Assembly (NCBI GenBank): GCA_023807065.1
Contig: JAJJLU010003483.1
Span: 1-64,000 of the forward strand
Origin: Isotricha intestinalis
Lineage: Eukaryota; Ciliophora; Litostomatea; Vestibuliferida; Isotrichidae
Length of the DNA stretch: 64,000 nt
Direction of reading: 5' to 3'
Both the position numbers and the translations under genes were made by a program. Positions 21,084 to 30,277 of this stretch are shown piece after piece (the stretch's first letter is position 1; each line of letters starts with the position of its first letter). Under the pieces are notes generated by a model. That model searched no databases. It was not told the origin of the DNA and saw only the letters and a list, made by a program, of their open reading frames with translations.

Positions 21084-21885
21084 TTTTTTTTTTTCTTTTT
21101 TTTGTAATTTTTTTTTGTTTTCTAGGAATTATTTTTTATAAATGAGAATATTGAAATATGATAAATGTAAATTAATTTTAGTTGATTTTGAAATATATGT
21201 TTCACTTATTTATTAAATATATACTTTACTTTAATAATTCAAATAAAGTAATTATTATGTCTATTTTAATTTAAAAAATATTTTTCTTTTTAATTTAATT
21301 ATCTTATATAAAGAATTTATTATCTATTTTCTATAAATTGAAAAGGATAAAGAGATTCAATGTTTTTAGGTATTTGTAGATAAAATTTAGGAGGATAAGA
21401 AATACAAATTTTTAATGATATTATTATTATTATTAATATCATTATCAATTATATTATTCTTATTATCATTATTTTTTTTAATCTTAAAGATATATTTTCA
21501 TTTTGAACTCTTATTATTAGATAAATTAAGTTTTTAAATTTTTATTTATTTTTTAAATTTGTAGTTTTGCAATTAAGAATTTAATTTGTATGTTTTGAGG
21601 GGAACTTTTATTAAGATAATGTTTTAATTTTTTTTTATTATTTTTTAATTATTTTTAAATTAACTTTTCAATAAAAAAATTTGTTTAATGTTTTATAATA
21701 TTCACTTCATTCATTTAAAATTCTAAAAAATAATTTAATTAATTTGTAAAAAAGTGATAAAAAATATTAGAATATTTTAGATTATAAATAATTTCAGAAA
21801 TACAAATTTAATTTTTTTCAAATTTATATAAAATCTAAAAAATAATAATTAATGAATTTTAGTTTATAATATTTATATAAATATA
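21084..21885. other. Gene-free gap with possible 3' exon remnant
   Basis: No complete gene is visible. On the minus strand, about 40 codons (21442 to a TAA at 21320..21322) are open and contain SYPPKFYLQIPKNIESLYPF, which reads like the end of a protein. No start, splice partner or family is evident. ATT-type trinucleotide runs lie at about 21418-21480. Confidence 0.3.
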
Positions 21886-22947
21886 TTAATTTATATGATC
21901 AAAATTAGTTCCAATAAACTTATTATTTTTCTTTTTCGATTTTCTTGCTTTTTCAGGGTTAAAATAATCATCAATGTTTATTGCCCATTTTTTAAGTTCT
22001 TCAGTATAATTTGAATCATTGTTTTCTTTTTCAGATAATAAAAACTCATTTAAAGTTTTAGTATTAGGCATTTTTCCATATTCTATTAATTTCTTTTTAT
22101 TTTTTTCTTTTTCAGAATTAACAAATATATCATAAACTTCTTTAAAAGTTTTATTTAATAATTCTTTAGTTAATTTTCCTTTCTGCCGTTCTTCTTTTAT
22201 TTTTTGAATTTCAATTATATTTTGATTTGAATCTATACCTTTATATTTATTATTTATTGGATTAGAAAAAATTCTTTCTAAAGTTGAATTAAAAAATTCT
22301 CTATTATATTTAATAGTAATATCAGAAATTAATATTTCTTTAATTGATCTGATTTTTTTCCTAGTTAATTTCCCAAAATCTTTTTTTATACAGTTATTAA
22401 CTAATTTTTTTGAAAATTTCATTGAATGAACTTTAATTTTCCTTATCATATTATCAATACTATTTTTATTATGTTCTTTTTTATTATCATTATTGATAAT
22501 ATTTTCACCATTTCTTTTTTTCTTTCTTCCAATTTTTTTTTCTGATTTTCCTCTTTCTTCTATTTTAAAAATTTTTTTCCTGGAGAAATATGAACTAGTA
22601 TTATCTGATGTTGGTACTTTAGACATAGGTTCATTTGACTCAATTAAATATGGATTTTTTTCTTCAGCAAAATCTTGGTTGATTATTAATTTATTTTTTG
22701 TTTCAGAAACTAATTCAATTATTCCATCCTGATTAAAATCCCAATTATAAGTATTCAAATCATTTGAAATTAAATTACATTTATTTTCATCTGTTTTTTC
22801 ATGAGCTTTTGGTATTTTATAAATATATTCTTTTTCTTCATTTGTTATAATGAATTCATTTTTATCAGAATTGAAAAAAGTATCATAATTAACATTTTCA
22901 CCATCATTTGATTCTGACATAGATACAAAAAATGAATTTTCTTCCAT
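21886..22947 (-). CDS. Protein of the GRKKK...DN-RKIKVH family (function unknown)
   Basis: The protein is 353 aa. The N-terminal 120 residues are acidic and disordered. A basic AT-hook-like patch (KKIGRKKKRNGEN) precedes NSIDNMIRKIKVHSMKFSKK and a helical C-terminal half (RSIKEILISDITIKYNREFF; NKTFKEVYDIFVNSEKEK). A basic GRKK patch, then a conserved DN-x-x-RKIKVH segment, then a helical domain is a pattern I recall from expanded families of hypothetical ciliate proteins. That link is from memory and needs a search. Nuclear localisation is plausible from the basic patch. No enzymatic motif was found. It ends TAA. Confidence 0.6.
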   Translation of the reverse strand: MEENSFFVSMSESNDGENVNYDTFFNSDKNEFIITNEEKEYIYKIPKAHEKTDENKCNLISNDLNTYNWDFNQDGIIELVSETKNKLIINQDFAEEKNPYLIESNEPMSKVPTSDNTSSYFSRKKIFKIEERGKSEKKIGRKKKRNGENIINNDNKKEHNKNSIDNMIRKIKVHSMKFSKKLVNNCIKKDFGKLTRKKIRSIKEILISDITIKYNREFFNSTLERIFSNPINNKYKGIDSNQNIIEIQKIKEERQKGKLTKELLNKTFKEVYDIFVNSEKEKNKKKLIEYGKMPNTKTLNEFLLSEKENNDSNYTEELKKWAINIDDYFNPEKARKSKKKNNKFIGTNFDHIN

Positions 22948-23317
22948 GAAATTTAAATTAAAAAAATCTTATTAATTCTATATTTATATATTAATGTTTT
23001 TTTCCTATATTATAAATGAAAAATAGATAAAGGTCTTTATTATTTTCTGAAAAATTCAATTAATTTAAAAAAATTTTTTGAAATAAAAAAAAATTTTTGA
23101 GTAATCCTCAGAAAACTTAAATAAAATGTGTAATTATTATATAGTTTGAAAGGGGGAAAATTGTTTTGGATTCGAAATTTCTTCAAGAATTAATAATGAG
23201 TATTTATTAATTAATAAATTTTATATATCAATATTTTAAAATAGTAATAAATAAAGAAACAAATTATTTGATAATAAATATTTTTTTCTTTATTTCATAT
23301 TTGAAATATTTATTGAA
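22948..23317. other. Gene-free gap
   Basis: AT-rich sequence upstream of the 21886-22947 gene. Nothing recognisable is present. Confidence 0.4.
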
Positions 23318-24112
23318 GGTTTAGTAATAAATATTCATCTTTTCTATTTGTAATAGAAATATGATTTCTTTTATATTTATTTTTTATATTATAAATAACT
23401 CTATTATGTGAATTAATGACTAAAATTTTATTAATTAAATCAATAGAATTATGAGATAAAAATTAGGATAATCTAATTTTCATTCTTAATTTTTTGAAAT
23501 AAAATATCATTAGAATCATATTCAAAAGATAAATGTCCACACATAATAAAAAAAACTGGAACTCCAAATATTAATTTTTAACTCTTAAATTTATTTCCTG
23601 AAATCATTTCAAGAGAAGATAACAAGGACTTCTACAAGGAGTCATTAATAAAAAATCATTTCCATTGAAAAAACAGATAAGCTAAAATCAATTATTTTTA
23701 ATATATTTCCTTTATTTAATAATAAATTTTCTGGTTTATATCTCTATATATTATTCCTTTTGAATGAATATATTCTCAATTTTTTAATTAATAATAATAA
23801 TAATAATAATTTGATTCTTTATCTGTAGTTTATCCTTTTCTATTATATGATTAAATAATTCCTCTTCTCTCAAAATTCTAATAAAGGTAATTTTCACATT
23901 TCTATTATTACGTTAATATTATTGAAATTATAATATATTTTTATTTCTCTATTTATTCTTTCTATTCCATCTAATCTCTTTGTTTTACTCTTCTCTAATA
24001 TTTTGAGCGCTATTTATTTGTTTATTCCTAAGATTATTTTACTAAAATTTCCTTCTCCTTTTGCTCTTTTTATTTCCTATTTTTTGGAAATTATATCTAA
24101 ATTCTCATTCAT
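23318..24112 (-). pseudogene. Decayed SNF1/AMPK/CAMK-like protein kinase
   Basis: The minus strand retains an ordered but broken kinase. A GEGNFSKIILGINKQ glycine loop is followed by ALKILEKSK, then HSKGIIYRDI with a one-base loss before KPENLLL in the catalytic loop, then IDFSL in place of DFG. Further on are a degraded APE region, a subdomain IX stretch (VWTFIF in one frame, CGHLSFEYDSNDILFQKI in another), and LSHNSIDLINKILVINSHNR. HRD has become YRD and DFG has become DFS. Several TAA, TAG and TGA codons and multiple frameshifts interrupt it. No short-intron model repairs the catalytic loop. It is an inactive gene relic; the intact parent is not in the window. A run of AAT trinucleotides lies at about 23788-23815. 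Confidence 0.85.
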
Positions 24113-24409
24113 TATTTTTTAATTTAACCAAATATTACACTTTAAATTAAAATTTATTCTACAGAAATAATTAAAATTCAATTAAAAAATATCATTAATT
24201 ATTAAACTTTAATAAAAAATAAAATATCATAATATCAAATTTAATAACATTAAATTTAACAATAAATTTCAACACAAAAAAATAAAATTAAAAAAACAAT
24301 AATAAAAAAAATAACATCTAATTTATTTTTTAACCTTAAAAAAAAAATTAAAAAAAAATTATTTAATTCATATTTAAATTTAAAAACTTCAAAAAAAAAA
24401 AATAAAAAA

Positions 24410-24967
24410 ATGTCAACTAAAAAATTTACAAATATGATGATAACAGCACATATACATCCAGATGTGAAAAACATAATAAAAAATCAGAAAGTAAAAGATT
24501 ATGAAAAAAATTTAATAAGAATAGGATCATGTGATAATATAAAAGATTTTTGGAATATATTTCAACATATGAAACAACCAAAAGATTTAATTTCAGGAAT
24601 AGATTATCAAATATTTAAAAAGGGAATAAAACCTTTTTGGGAGGATGAAATGAATTATTATGGTGGTAAATTTTCTATATTACTTAATAAGGAATATTCA
24701 AGTTTAATTTGGGAAGAATTTGTTTTTAGTTTTTCTTCAGGGATTATTCCTTATTATTATGATATTAATGGAATTGTCTTTTCTTGTAGAAATGATTTTG
24801 ATGTTATTCAAGTTTGGTTTAAAAATTATGAAAAATTCAGATGTAGAAAAATGAGGAATGATTTAAAAGTTTTTTTCCAAATTCCTATGAGAATTAATGT
24901 TGAAATTACTCCTTTTAATGTTGATATTAATTATAATGGATTTGTTAATTGGAAAAAAGGTTATTAA
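24410..24967 (+). CDS. eIF4E-family cap-binding protein, 4EHP-like
   Basis: The protein is 185 aa. The core matches eIF4E: DFWNIFQHMKQPKDL (46-60), YQIFKKGIKPFWEDE with Trp77 and Glu78 that hold the m7G base, GGKFSILL, and a late GIVFSCRNDFDVIQVWF strand. The residue matching eIF4E Trp56 is Tyr31 (DYEKNLIRIGS), as in the class II 4EHP/eIF4E2 proteins, which bind cap more weakly and can repress translation. The N-terminus is short, and the usual first Trp-rich strand before Tyr31 is missing or unrecognisable. Family membership is firm; class II assignment is by motif. The ATG follows an A-rich leader. Confidence 0.88.
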   Translation: MSTKKFTNMMITAHIHPDVKNIIKNQKVKDYEKNLIRIGSCDNIKDFWNIFQHMKQPKDLISGIDYQIFKKGIKPFWEDEMNYYGGKFSILLNKEYSSLIWEEFVFSFSSGIIPYYYDINGIVFSCRNDFDVIQVWFKNYEKFRCRKMRNDLKVFFQIPMRINVEITPFNVDINYNGFVNWKKGY

Positions 24968-25147
24968 TATTTTTTTCAAGCGCATTTTTTTTTCATTATT
25001 TAAATTAATTTTTTAATAATTTTTTTTGAAAATAATTAGATAAAAGTAATTTATATAATTAATTCAGTTATATTGATTTATATTCTTAATTAATTATTAA
25101 TGAATTTTATTCAATATTTAAAGTGAAAAAATTCATAAAAAAAATTA

Positions 25148-27241
25148 ATGTCTTTAAATTTTAGTAAGAATATACTCTTTCATTTTTCGAATTCAATAAC
25201 TCCTTTCAGCAGGTAAACATATTATAAAAAATTAAATTTATAGTCCAAGAAGTAATAATGAAATATATGAAAAACAAAATGATAAAACATTACAATATAA
25301 TGAATTAATATCTATTATACTTGATTCATTAAAAAATGGAAAATATTTTTTAGAAGATGAAAATCAAATAGAAGTAAAAAATATATATTATAAATATAGA
25401 AAGTATCATCAATAATTTACAATAATAAAAAAACTAAACCATTTTTTTTAATGAATGATATAAATTTAAAAGAATTTATTCCAATTATAAGAGAAGCTAA
25501 AATAATAGGAACAAATAATAATTTTTGTTTATTTAAAGAAGGTTCTGAAATAAAAGGTTATTATATTTTAATTAAAGGAGGAATTAAAGTTAAAACTTAT
25601 TCATATCAAATTTCTGAATTGAATAAAGAATTTCTTGAAAACATTTTAAAAGAATATAATTTAAATTTCAATGAAGTTAATTGGAAAATAAAATCAATAG
25701 AATCAGATGATAAAACTTATAATAATATAATTAACAATAATAGTTTTTTTAAAGATTCTTCTTATAATAATAAAACAATGAAATCTTCAATTAATTTAAA
25801 ACATAGTATACTTAAAAACTTTAAATTAAATTCTAAAATAGAAAAAAAGATTGAAAATGTACTTTTTACTTATAATTTAAATAAGAATGATAATGAACAT
25901 TTAATTTTTGGAGGAACATCTTTATTTAGAGAAGTTTTAATTAAAAATAATAAACATTTTAGTTCAGCTTATACTTATATAGAAAATAAAAGTATTATTT
26001 CTTCAAATAATTTTTTTTTAAAAAATGAAAATAACCTTTTTAATTCTCCAGAAATCCTTTTATTATATATTGATGAAAGTAGAATTAAATCTTTATTAGA
26101 AAAAATATCAAAAAGTGAAAAAAATAAAATTGATTTTATATTATCTCATATTCCTCCTTGTAAAAATTTAAATAAATTTCAATTTGAATTATTCTTTTCA
26201 AATATTGAAGAATTATATATTCCTGTTCATACTCAGATAAATAATAATGAAGAAGATAAAAATTTTTATTTGATTTATAAAGGAAGTTGTGAAAGTGAAA
26301 ATGGAAAAGAAATAATTTATGATGAAGGAGATTTTATTTTTCTTGAAAAATTATTTGGTAAAAAAGGAAAGAATTTATATACTAAAAATTTTGAAACTAT
26401 TCTATTAAAAATTAATATTTTGTCTATTCCTATTGAATCAAGAAATTCTTTCCAAAAATATTTTAAATATATATTAACAAGACAAAATTTTCTTAGGAAA
26501 AGATATAATATTAATAAAAAATTATTTCAAGTAAAATCTAAATTTTATAAAATTAAAAGTGAAGAAAAAACTAAAGAAAAAGAAATAGAAAATATTAAAT
26601 TTAAATTTAAATTAAAAAAAAATGAAATTCCAAGATTAAAAAGTGCTTTTGTAAGTCCATCAAAAAACTGTAGAAATAAAAATTTAAATTTAATGACAAA
26701 TAATTTAGAAAAAATAAATTTAACAAAGAAAGAAAATATAGATGAACAAATAAAAAAAATAATAACAGACAGAAAAAGTGAAAATGATTTATCTTTAATA
26801 GATAAAACTACTTCAACAAATTATTCAATACAATCTAAAAAAAGAATAAATCAATTATTTAGAAATAATAATAGTAAATTTACAAAAAAAAAAATTGCTA
26901 AAACTTCTACAACATTATATTCTCAATTTACTAATCAAAAAAATTCAGAAATAAAATATAATTTATTACAAAAAGAAATTGATAATGAGAATAAACAAAT
27001 AATTACTTTTAATGGATTAAATGATAATTATAATTATAATACTGTTAAATTAGATTCTATTAGAGGAGAATATGAAAATAAAAGTAAAAAGATATTAACT
27101 CCTCAAGAAAAGATTAATGAAATTGTAAAAATATGGAAAGAATCTATTAAAAATGAAAAAGGAAAATTTCAAACTGAACATTTTAAAATTCCTTTATTAC
27201 ATAAATTATGTGAAAAAAGAATGAAAATATTAAATAATTAA
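25148..27241 (+). CDS. Cyclic-nucleotide-binding-domain protein, three exons
   Basis: Exons are 25148..25212, 25244..25373 and 25400..27241, separated by introns of 31 and 26 nt, giving 678 aa. Splicing supplies the start (MSLNFSKNILF), a helical pre-CNB segment (NELISIILDSLKNGKYFLED) and KVSSIIYNNKKTKPFF before the former Met at 25451. Residues about 80-300 form a CNB-A split by an insertion (IIGTNNNFCLFKEGSEIKGY at its start). A second CNB-like fold follows, containing YIPVHTQINNNEEDKNFYLI. Neither cassette keeps the Glu/Arg pair clearly, so nucleotide binding is doubtful. The C-terminus is Lys/Asn-rich. It resembles the 6389-8512 protein in layout. Confidence 0.75.
25213..25243 (+). other. 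31-nt GT-AG intron, CNB gene intron 1
   Basis: It starts GTAAAC and ends ATAG. It joins AG to T, making Ser, and opens the frame into exon 2. Confidence 0.8.
25374..25399 (+). other. 26-nt GT-AG intron, CNB gene intron 2
   Basis: It starts GTAAAA and ends ATAG in phase 0. It joins NQIE to KVSSII in frame with the long third exon. Confidence 0.85.
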
Positions 27242-27424
27242 AAATTCTTTTTGGTATTTGAGTTATTTGTAAATATTTATTTAAATTTTTTATGTTTTAT
27301 AATAAACATTTAATATTTTTTCATGTAATAACTGTTATAAATCGTTTTTTATTGATTTAGAAAAAATAGAGAACAATAATTATACAATTTAAAAGAAACT
27401 ATATTTAAATTATTTTTTAAATTA

Positions 27425-27690
27425 AAAAGAATTAATTGATGATATGCTAGAAGTTTCGAAATTTGGGGAAATTAATTTTAGATTAATTATTAGAAAAAGA
27501 AAAGAATAATCAGGTTCTGAAGGTGGTGCTGTTTTCATTAAATTCTAATGAAATTGCAATTAATTAGTTTATAAAAATGAAATTTTTTAGAAGTAACTAA
27601 TAAAATTTTTTATTATTTTTTAACGTTTTTTATCCTTTGAATTAGAATGAAATCAAAATTAAATCAATAAAATATAATATTATAGGAATT
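27425..27690 (+). pseudogene. Decayed RRM/UHM-like tract
   Basis: This lies in the 27242-27765 gap. One frame reads ELIDDMLEVSKFGEINFRLI, then IRKRKE, a TAA and SGSEGGAVFIKF, which has the beta-alpha-beta and RNP1-like GxVFIKF pattern of U2AF-homology RRMs. The next frame continues NSNEIAIN, a TAG, then FIKMKFF, like the RRM alpha-2 segment. A frame change and stops make it inactive. The identification is by pattern only. Confidence 0.35.
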
Positions 27691-27765
27691 TTAATTATAT
27701 TTTTAAAAAAATAAGATTTATTGTTAAGATAAAATATATTTCTCTCATTAAAAATAAAAAAAGAT

Positions 27766-28002
27766 TTAATTATCACTTTTGTTTATTCTTTCAATTGATT
27801 TTAAACAAATTTGTTCAAGAATTTTTTCATTAGAATCAAGTTTTCTGTTTAAATCTTCATAAAAAGCTCTAGTATTTGAAACAAAATTAGTATTCTAAAT
27901 TTTAATATATAATAATACATTTGTAAAAGCTCTATCATTAGGAATATTACTTTTAAAAGTTGGTAATTTTAATTCAGTAGTTCCAAAAGTTTTTGCTCTC
28001 AT
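27766..28002 (-). CDS. Small 70-aa hypothetical protein, two exons
   Basis: Exon 1 (28002..27919) encodes 28 residues from MRAKTFGTTELKLPTFKSNI. Exon 2 (27894..27766) encodes 42 more (NTNFVSNTRAFYEDLNRKLD at its start) and ends TAA. They are joined across a 24-nt GT-AG intron in phase 0 whose last three bases are an in-frame TAG. Without splicing the frame stops at that TAG. The product is predicted helical in its second half. No family is recognised; a small ciliary or complex subunit is one possibility. The clean codon structure on both sides of the intron supports a real gene. Confidence 0.6.
27895..27918 (-). other. 24-nt GT-AG intron
   Basis: It starts GTATTA and ends TTAG. It is the shortest intron inferred in the window. 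It is a multiple of three with an in-frame TAG at its 3' end. Confidence 0.6.
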
Positions 28003-28326
28003 TAAATTTATATATTATTATATAATTGATTTAATTAAAATAGACATTTACAAAATTTAAATAAATGATATTTGAATTTTTTAAGTTTATTTAATATTTA
28101 AATCATAAATAATTAACATTAAACAGATTTTATATATCAAAATAATTATTTTTAATGATTTTAGTAATGAAAATTATAATAAATAAATTATATTATAAAA
28201 AGATTGGTTAGAAAAGAAAAAATAAAATTGTAACATTTTATAAAAAACTCATAAAATAAAATTTATTAAAAGATCAACCACAATGTTTAAATTAATTTAT
28301 AAATATAAAAGCCAAAAAATAAGAAA
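28003..28326. other. Divergent spacer
   Basis: Featureless AT-rich spacer between the 70-aa gene and the CNOT4-like gene. Confidence 0.4.
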
Positions 28327-29259
28327 ATGTTAACAAACAAAAGACTTTTACCTCCATTATCATTTGAGCAAAAAATAGAATTATCTATTCACATATACAT
28401 TACCAAAAACTCAATATATTTATCAAATTTACCAAATGAATTATTTATGAAAGATATACTTTACCAAAAAAAATTTTTAGGACAATATGGTCATATTAAT
28501 CAAATAATAATTGATAAGAAAAATAAAAAAGAAAATAAAGTTATAATAAAATTTGATACCGTAAATCAAGCTGCTTTAGCAATTCTTTCTCTTCACAATT
28601 TTAAATTAAATAACGGATATCAGATTAATATAATGTATTATTTAACAAAATATTGCAATTATTTCTTAAATAATAGAGAATGTCCTAATCAAAATTGTCT
28701 TTTTCTTCATTCTCTTTCAATTAATGACTATCAATATTATAGAATTAGTAATTCAAATAAATTTGATAGTTTTCAATTTGCTTTAGATTTATTAAATATT
28801 CCAAAACAAGTTTTTGAAATTATTAAATTTAAATTAATCGAAGAAAATTATTATGAAAAAAATAAGAAATTTCCCAAGTTAACTATTAAAAAACTAAAAA
28901 ATCAAGAATTTCTTAAAAAAATTTATCCTATTGCTTTACAAGAATATAAAAGTAAAGAAAAAAATAATAAAAGTGATTCAAATGAAAATTCTAAATTATC
29001 TTCTGAAGATGATTCAACAATAGATTCATATAAAAATAAAAATTATTCTTTTAGAAGAAGAAATAATTCAAGATTTAATTTTATTAAAAAAGAAAAAGTA
29101 AATGATAAATATTCTATTGTGGTTCCAGATTTTGTTCTGGATTTCATAGATAAATCTATTTTTTACAATTTATATGTAAATAATAAAAAAAATGATAATG
29201 AGATGTATAGAACAAATTTTCACGATGATTGGAAAAATATTTTGTTTGGAAATAATTAA
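28327..29259 (+). CDS. CNOT4-like RRM plus CCCH zinc-finger protein (divergent)
   Basis: The protein is 310 aa. Residues about 25-110 form an RRM of the CNOT4/Mot2 type: ITKNSIYLSNLPNELF, then KKFLGQYGHINQIIIDKKNK, then AALAILSLHNF. A CCCH finger follows directly: TKYCNYFLNNRECPNQNCLF then LH, with three Cys and one His spaced as in CNOT4. The RING E3 domain that begins yeast and human CNOT4 is absent. The C-terminal half is Lys/Asn/Ser-rich. It is paralogous to the better conserved protein at 43586. CNOT4 proteins act with the CCR4-NOT complex; a RING-less form can only contribute RNA binding. Confidence 0.8.
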   Translation: MLTNKRLLPPLSFEQKIELSIHIYITKNSIYLSNLPNELFMKDILYQKKFLGQYGHINQIIIDKKNKKENKVIIKFDTVNQAALAILSLHNFKLNNGYQINIMYYLTKYCNYFLNNRECPNQNCLFLHSLSINDYQYYRISNSNKFDSFQFALDLLNIPKQVFEIIKFKLIEENYYEKNKKFPKLTIKKLKNQEFLKKIYPIALQEYKSKEKNNKSDSNENSKLSSEDDSTIDSYKNKNYSFRRRNNSRFNFIKKEKVNDKYSIVVPDFVLDFIDKSIFYNLYVNNKKNDNEMYRTNFHDDWKNILFGNN

Positions 29260-29594
29260 TCTTTTTTATAAATAAATGATTTCGAAATAATTAATTAATT
29301 CATTTAATTATTTTTATATATTTGTATTGTAGTACGGAAAAATTTATTAGCTGGAGATTAATAATGTTTAGCTTTGTATAAATAATGTTTAGGAAAAAAG
29401 GAGTTTCTTTTTATTTATATTTAGATTATATAAATTTTTAATTAATAAAATTAATATTGATTAATACTTTTAATACAAATTCAATTTTTTTTTGTTTTAA
29501 TTAATTAAACAAAATTATATTTTAATTATATTTTTCCATTAAATATTGTATTTGAATTTTATAATAAATTTGTTTTTTTTAAAAAATGAATAAA
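29260..29594. other. Convergent spacer
   Basis: AT-rich spacer between the ends of the CNOT4-like and Aha1-like genes. Nothing recognisable is present. Confidence 0.4.
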
Positions 29595-30200
29595 TTACTT
29601 TAAAAAAGATTCTTTTAATTCTGAAAAAATTTTCCTTATATCTTTTTCTATTTCTTTTTCAACAGTTTTACAAATATTATTTAAATGTTTTCTTGAAGAA
29701 CCACTTTCATATTCGAATTGAAAATGTTCATCTTCCTCTTCATTATTTACTTCTTTTAAAGTAACAGTAGTACTTTTTCCTTCATCTTCATTTAAACCAC
29801 ATAATTTAACTTGAATTTCACAATCATAAATAAATTTTATTTTTCCTCTTGAAAATACAAAATAAGTCTAAAAAAAAAATAAAATAAAAAATATTACATC
29901 TCCAGAATAAGAACTAAATTCATCAAAATAAAAAGCGTCTTTGTAATTTTTTTTATTATTTTTAATATAATTATTGAAAAAATCTTCAAGTTGTTTTTTA
30001 GTTATTTTTTTTTCTTCCCATGTTCCTGCTTTATTCCAAGCACTTCCAATTTTATTTGGATTCTCATCTACTTTTTGATTTGTTTGTTGTGGTGTAAATC
30101 CTTTATGATCTGCTTTCATATCACTTTCTCTTTTCCAATATGTATATGAGGGCTTTTCTATTTCTTCTTCTTTTTCTTCTGAATCTTTTTCTTTATCCAT
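29595..30200 (-). CDS. Aha1/Hch1-like Hsp90 co-chaperone, two exons
   Basis: Exons are 30200..29898 and 29867..29595, joined across a 30-nt intron in phase 0, giving 191 aa. Exon 1 carries SAWNKAGTWEEKKITKKQLE, the start of the Aha1 N-terminal domain. Exon 2 continues FSRGKIKFIYDCEIQVKL, matching the RGK-I-F-Y strand of Aha1, and ends with the long C-terminal helix of that domain. It therefore has only the N-terminal Hsp90-middle-domain-binding module, like yeast Hch1, and lacks the second START-like domain of full Aha1. The family stimulates Hsp90 ATPase. It is divergent from the MORN gene across only 77 bp. Confidence 0.85.
29868..29897 (-). other. 30-nt GT-AG intron in the Aha1-like gene
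   Basis: It starts GTAATA and ends in a T-run plus AG. It is phase 0 and a multiple of three, and retention gives an in-frame TAG at its 3' end. Splicing joins SSYSGD to TYFVFSRGK. Confidence 0.9.
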
Positions 30201-30277
30201 TTTTAAAAAAATAATTTTACTTATTCTTTGATTTATTTATTTATTTTCTTATTTTTTTTAAACAAAGAATAAAAATT
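30201..30277. promoter_or_regulatory. 77-bp compact bidirectional promoter region
   Basis: This short AT-rich segment separates the ATGs of the divergent Aha1-like and MORN genes. Both promoters and 5' UTRs must fit here, unless transcription starts within a neighbouring coding region. No motif is identified. Confidence 0.4.

Noticed and set aside
25148..25450. Separate short gene upstream of the CNB gene
   Set aside because: Two short GT-AG introns connect it in frame with the CNB protein.
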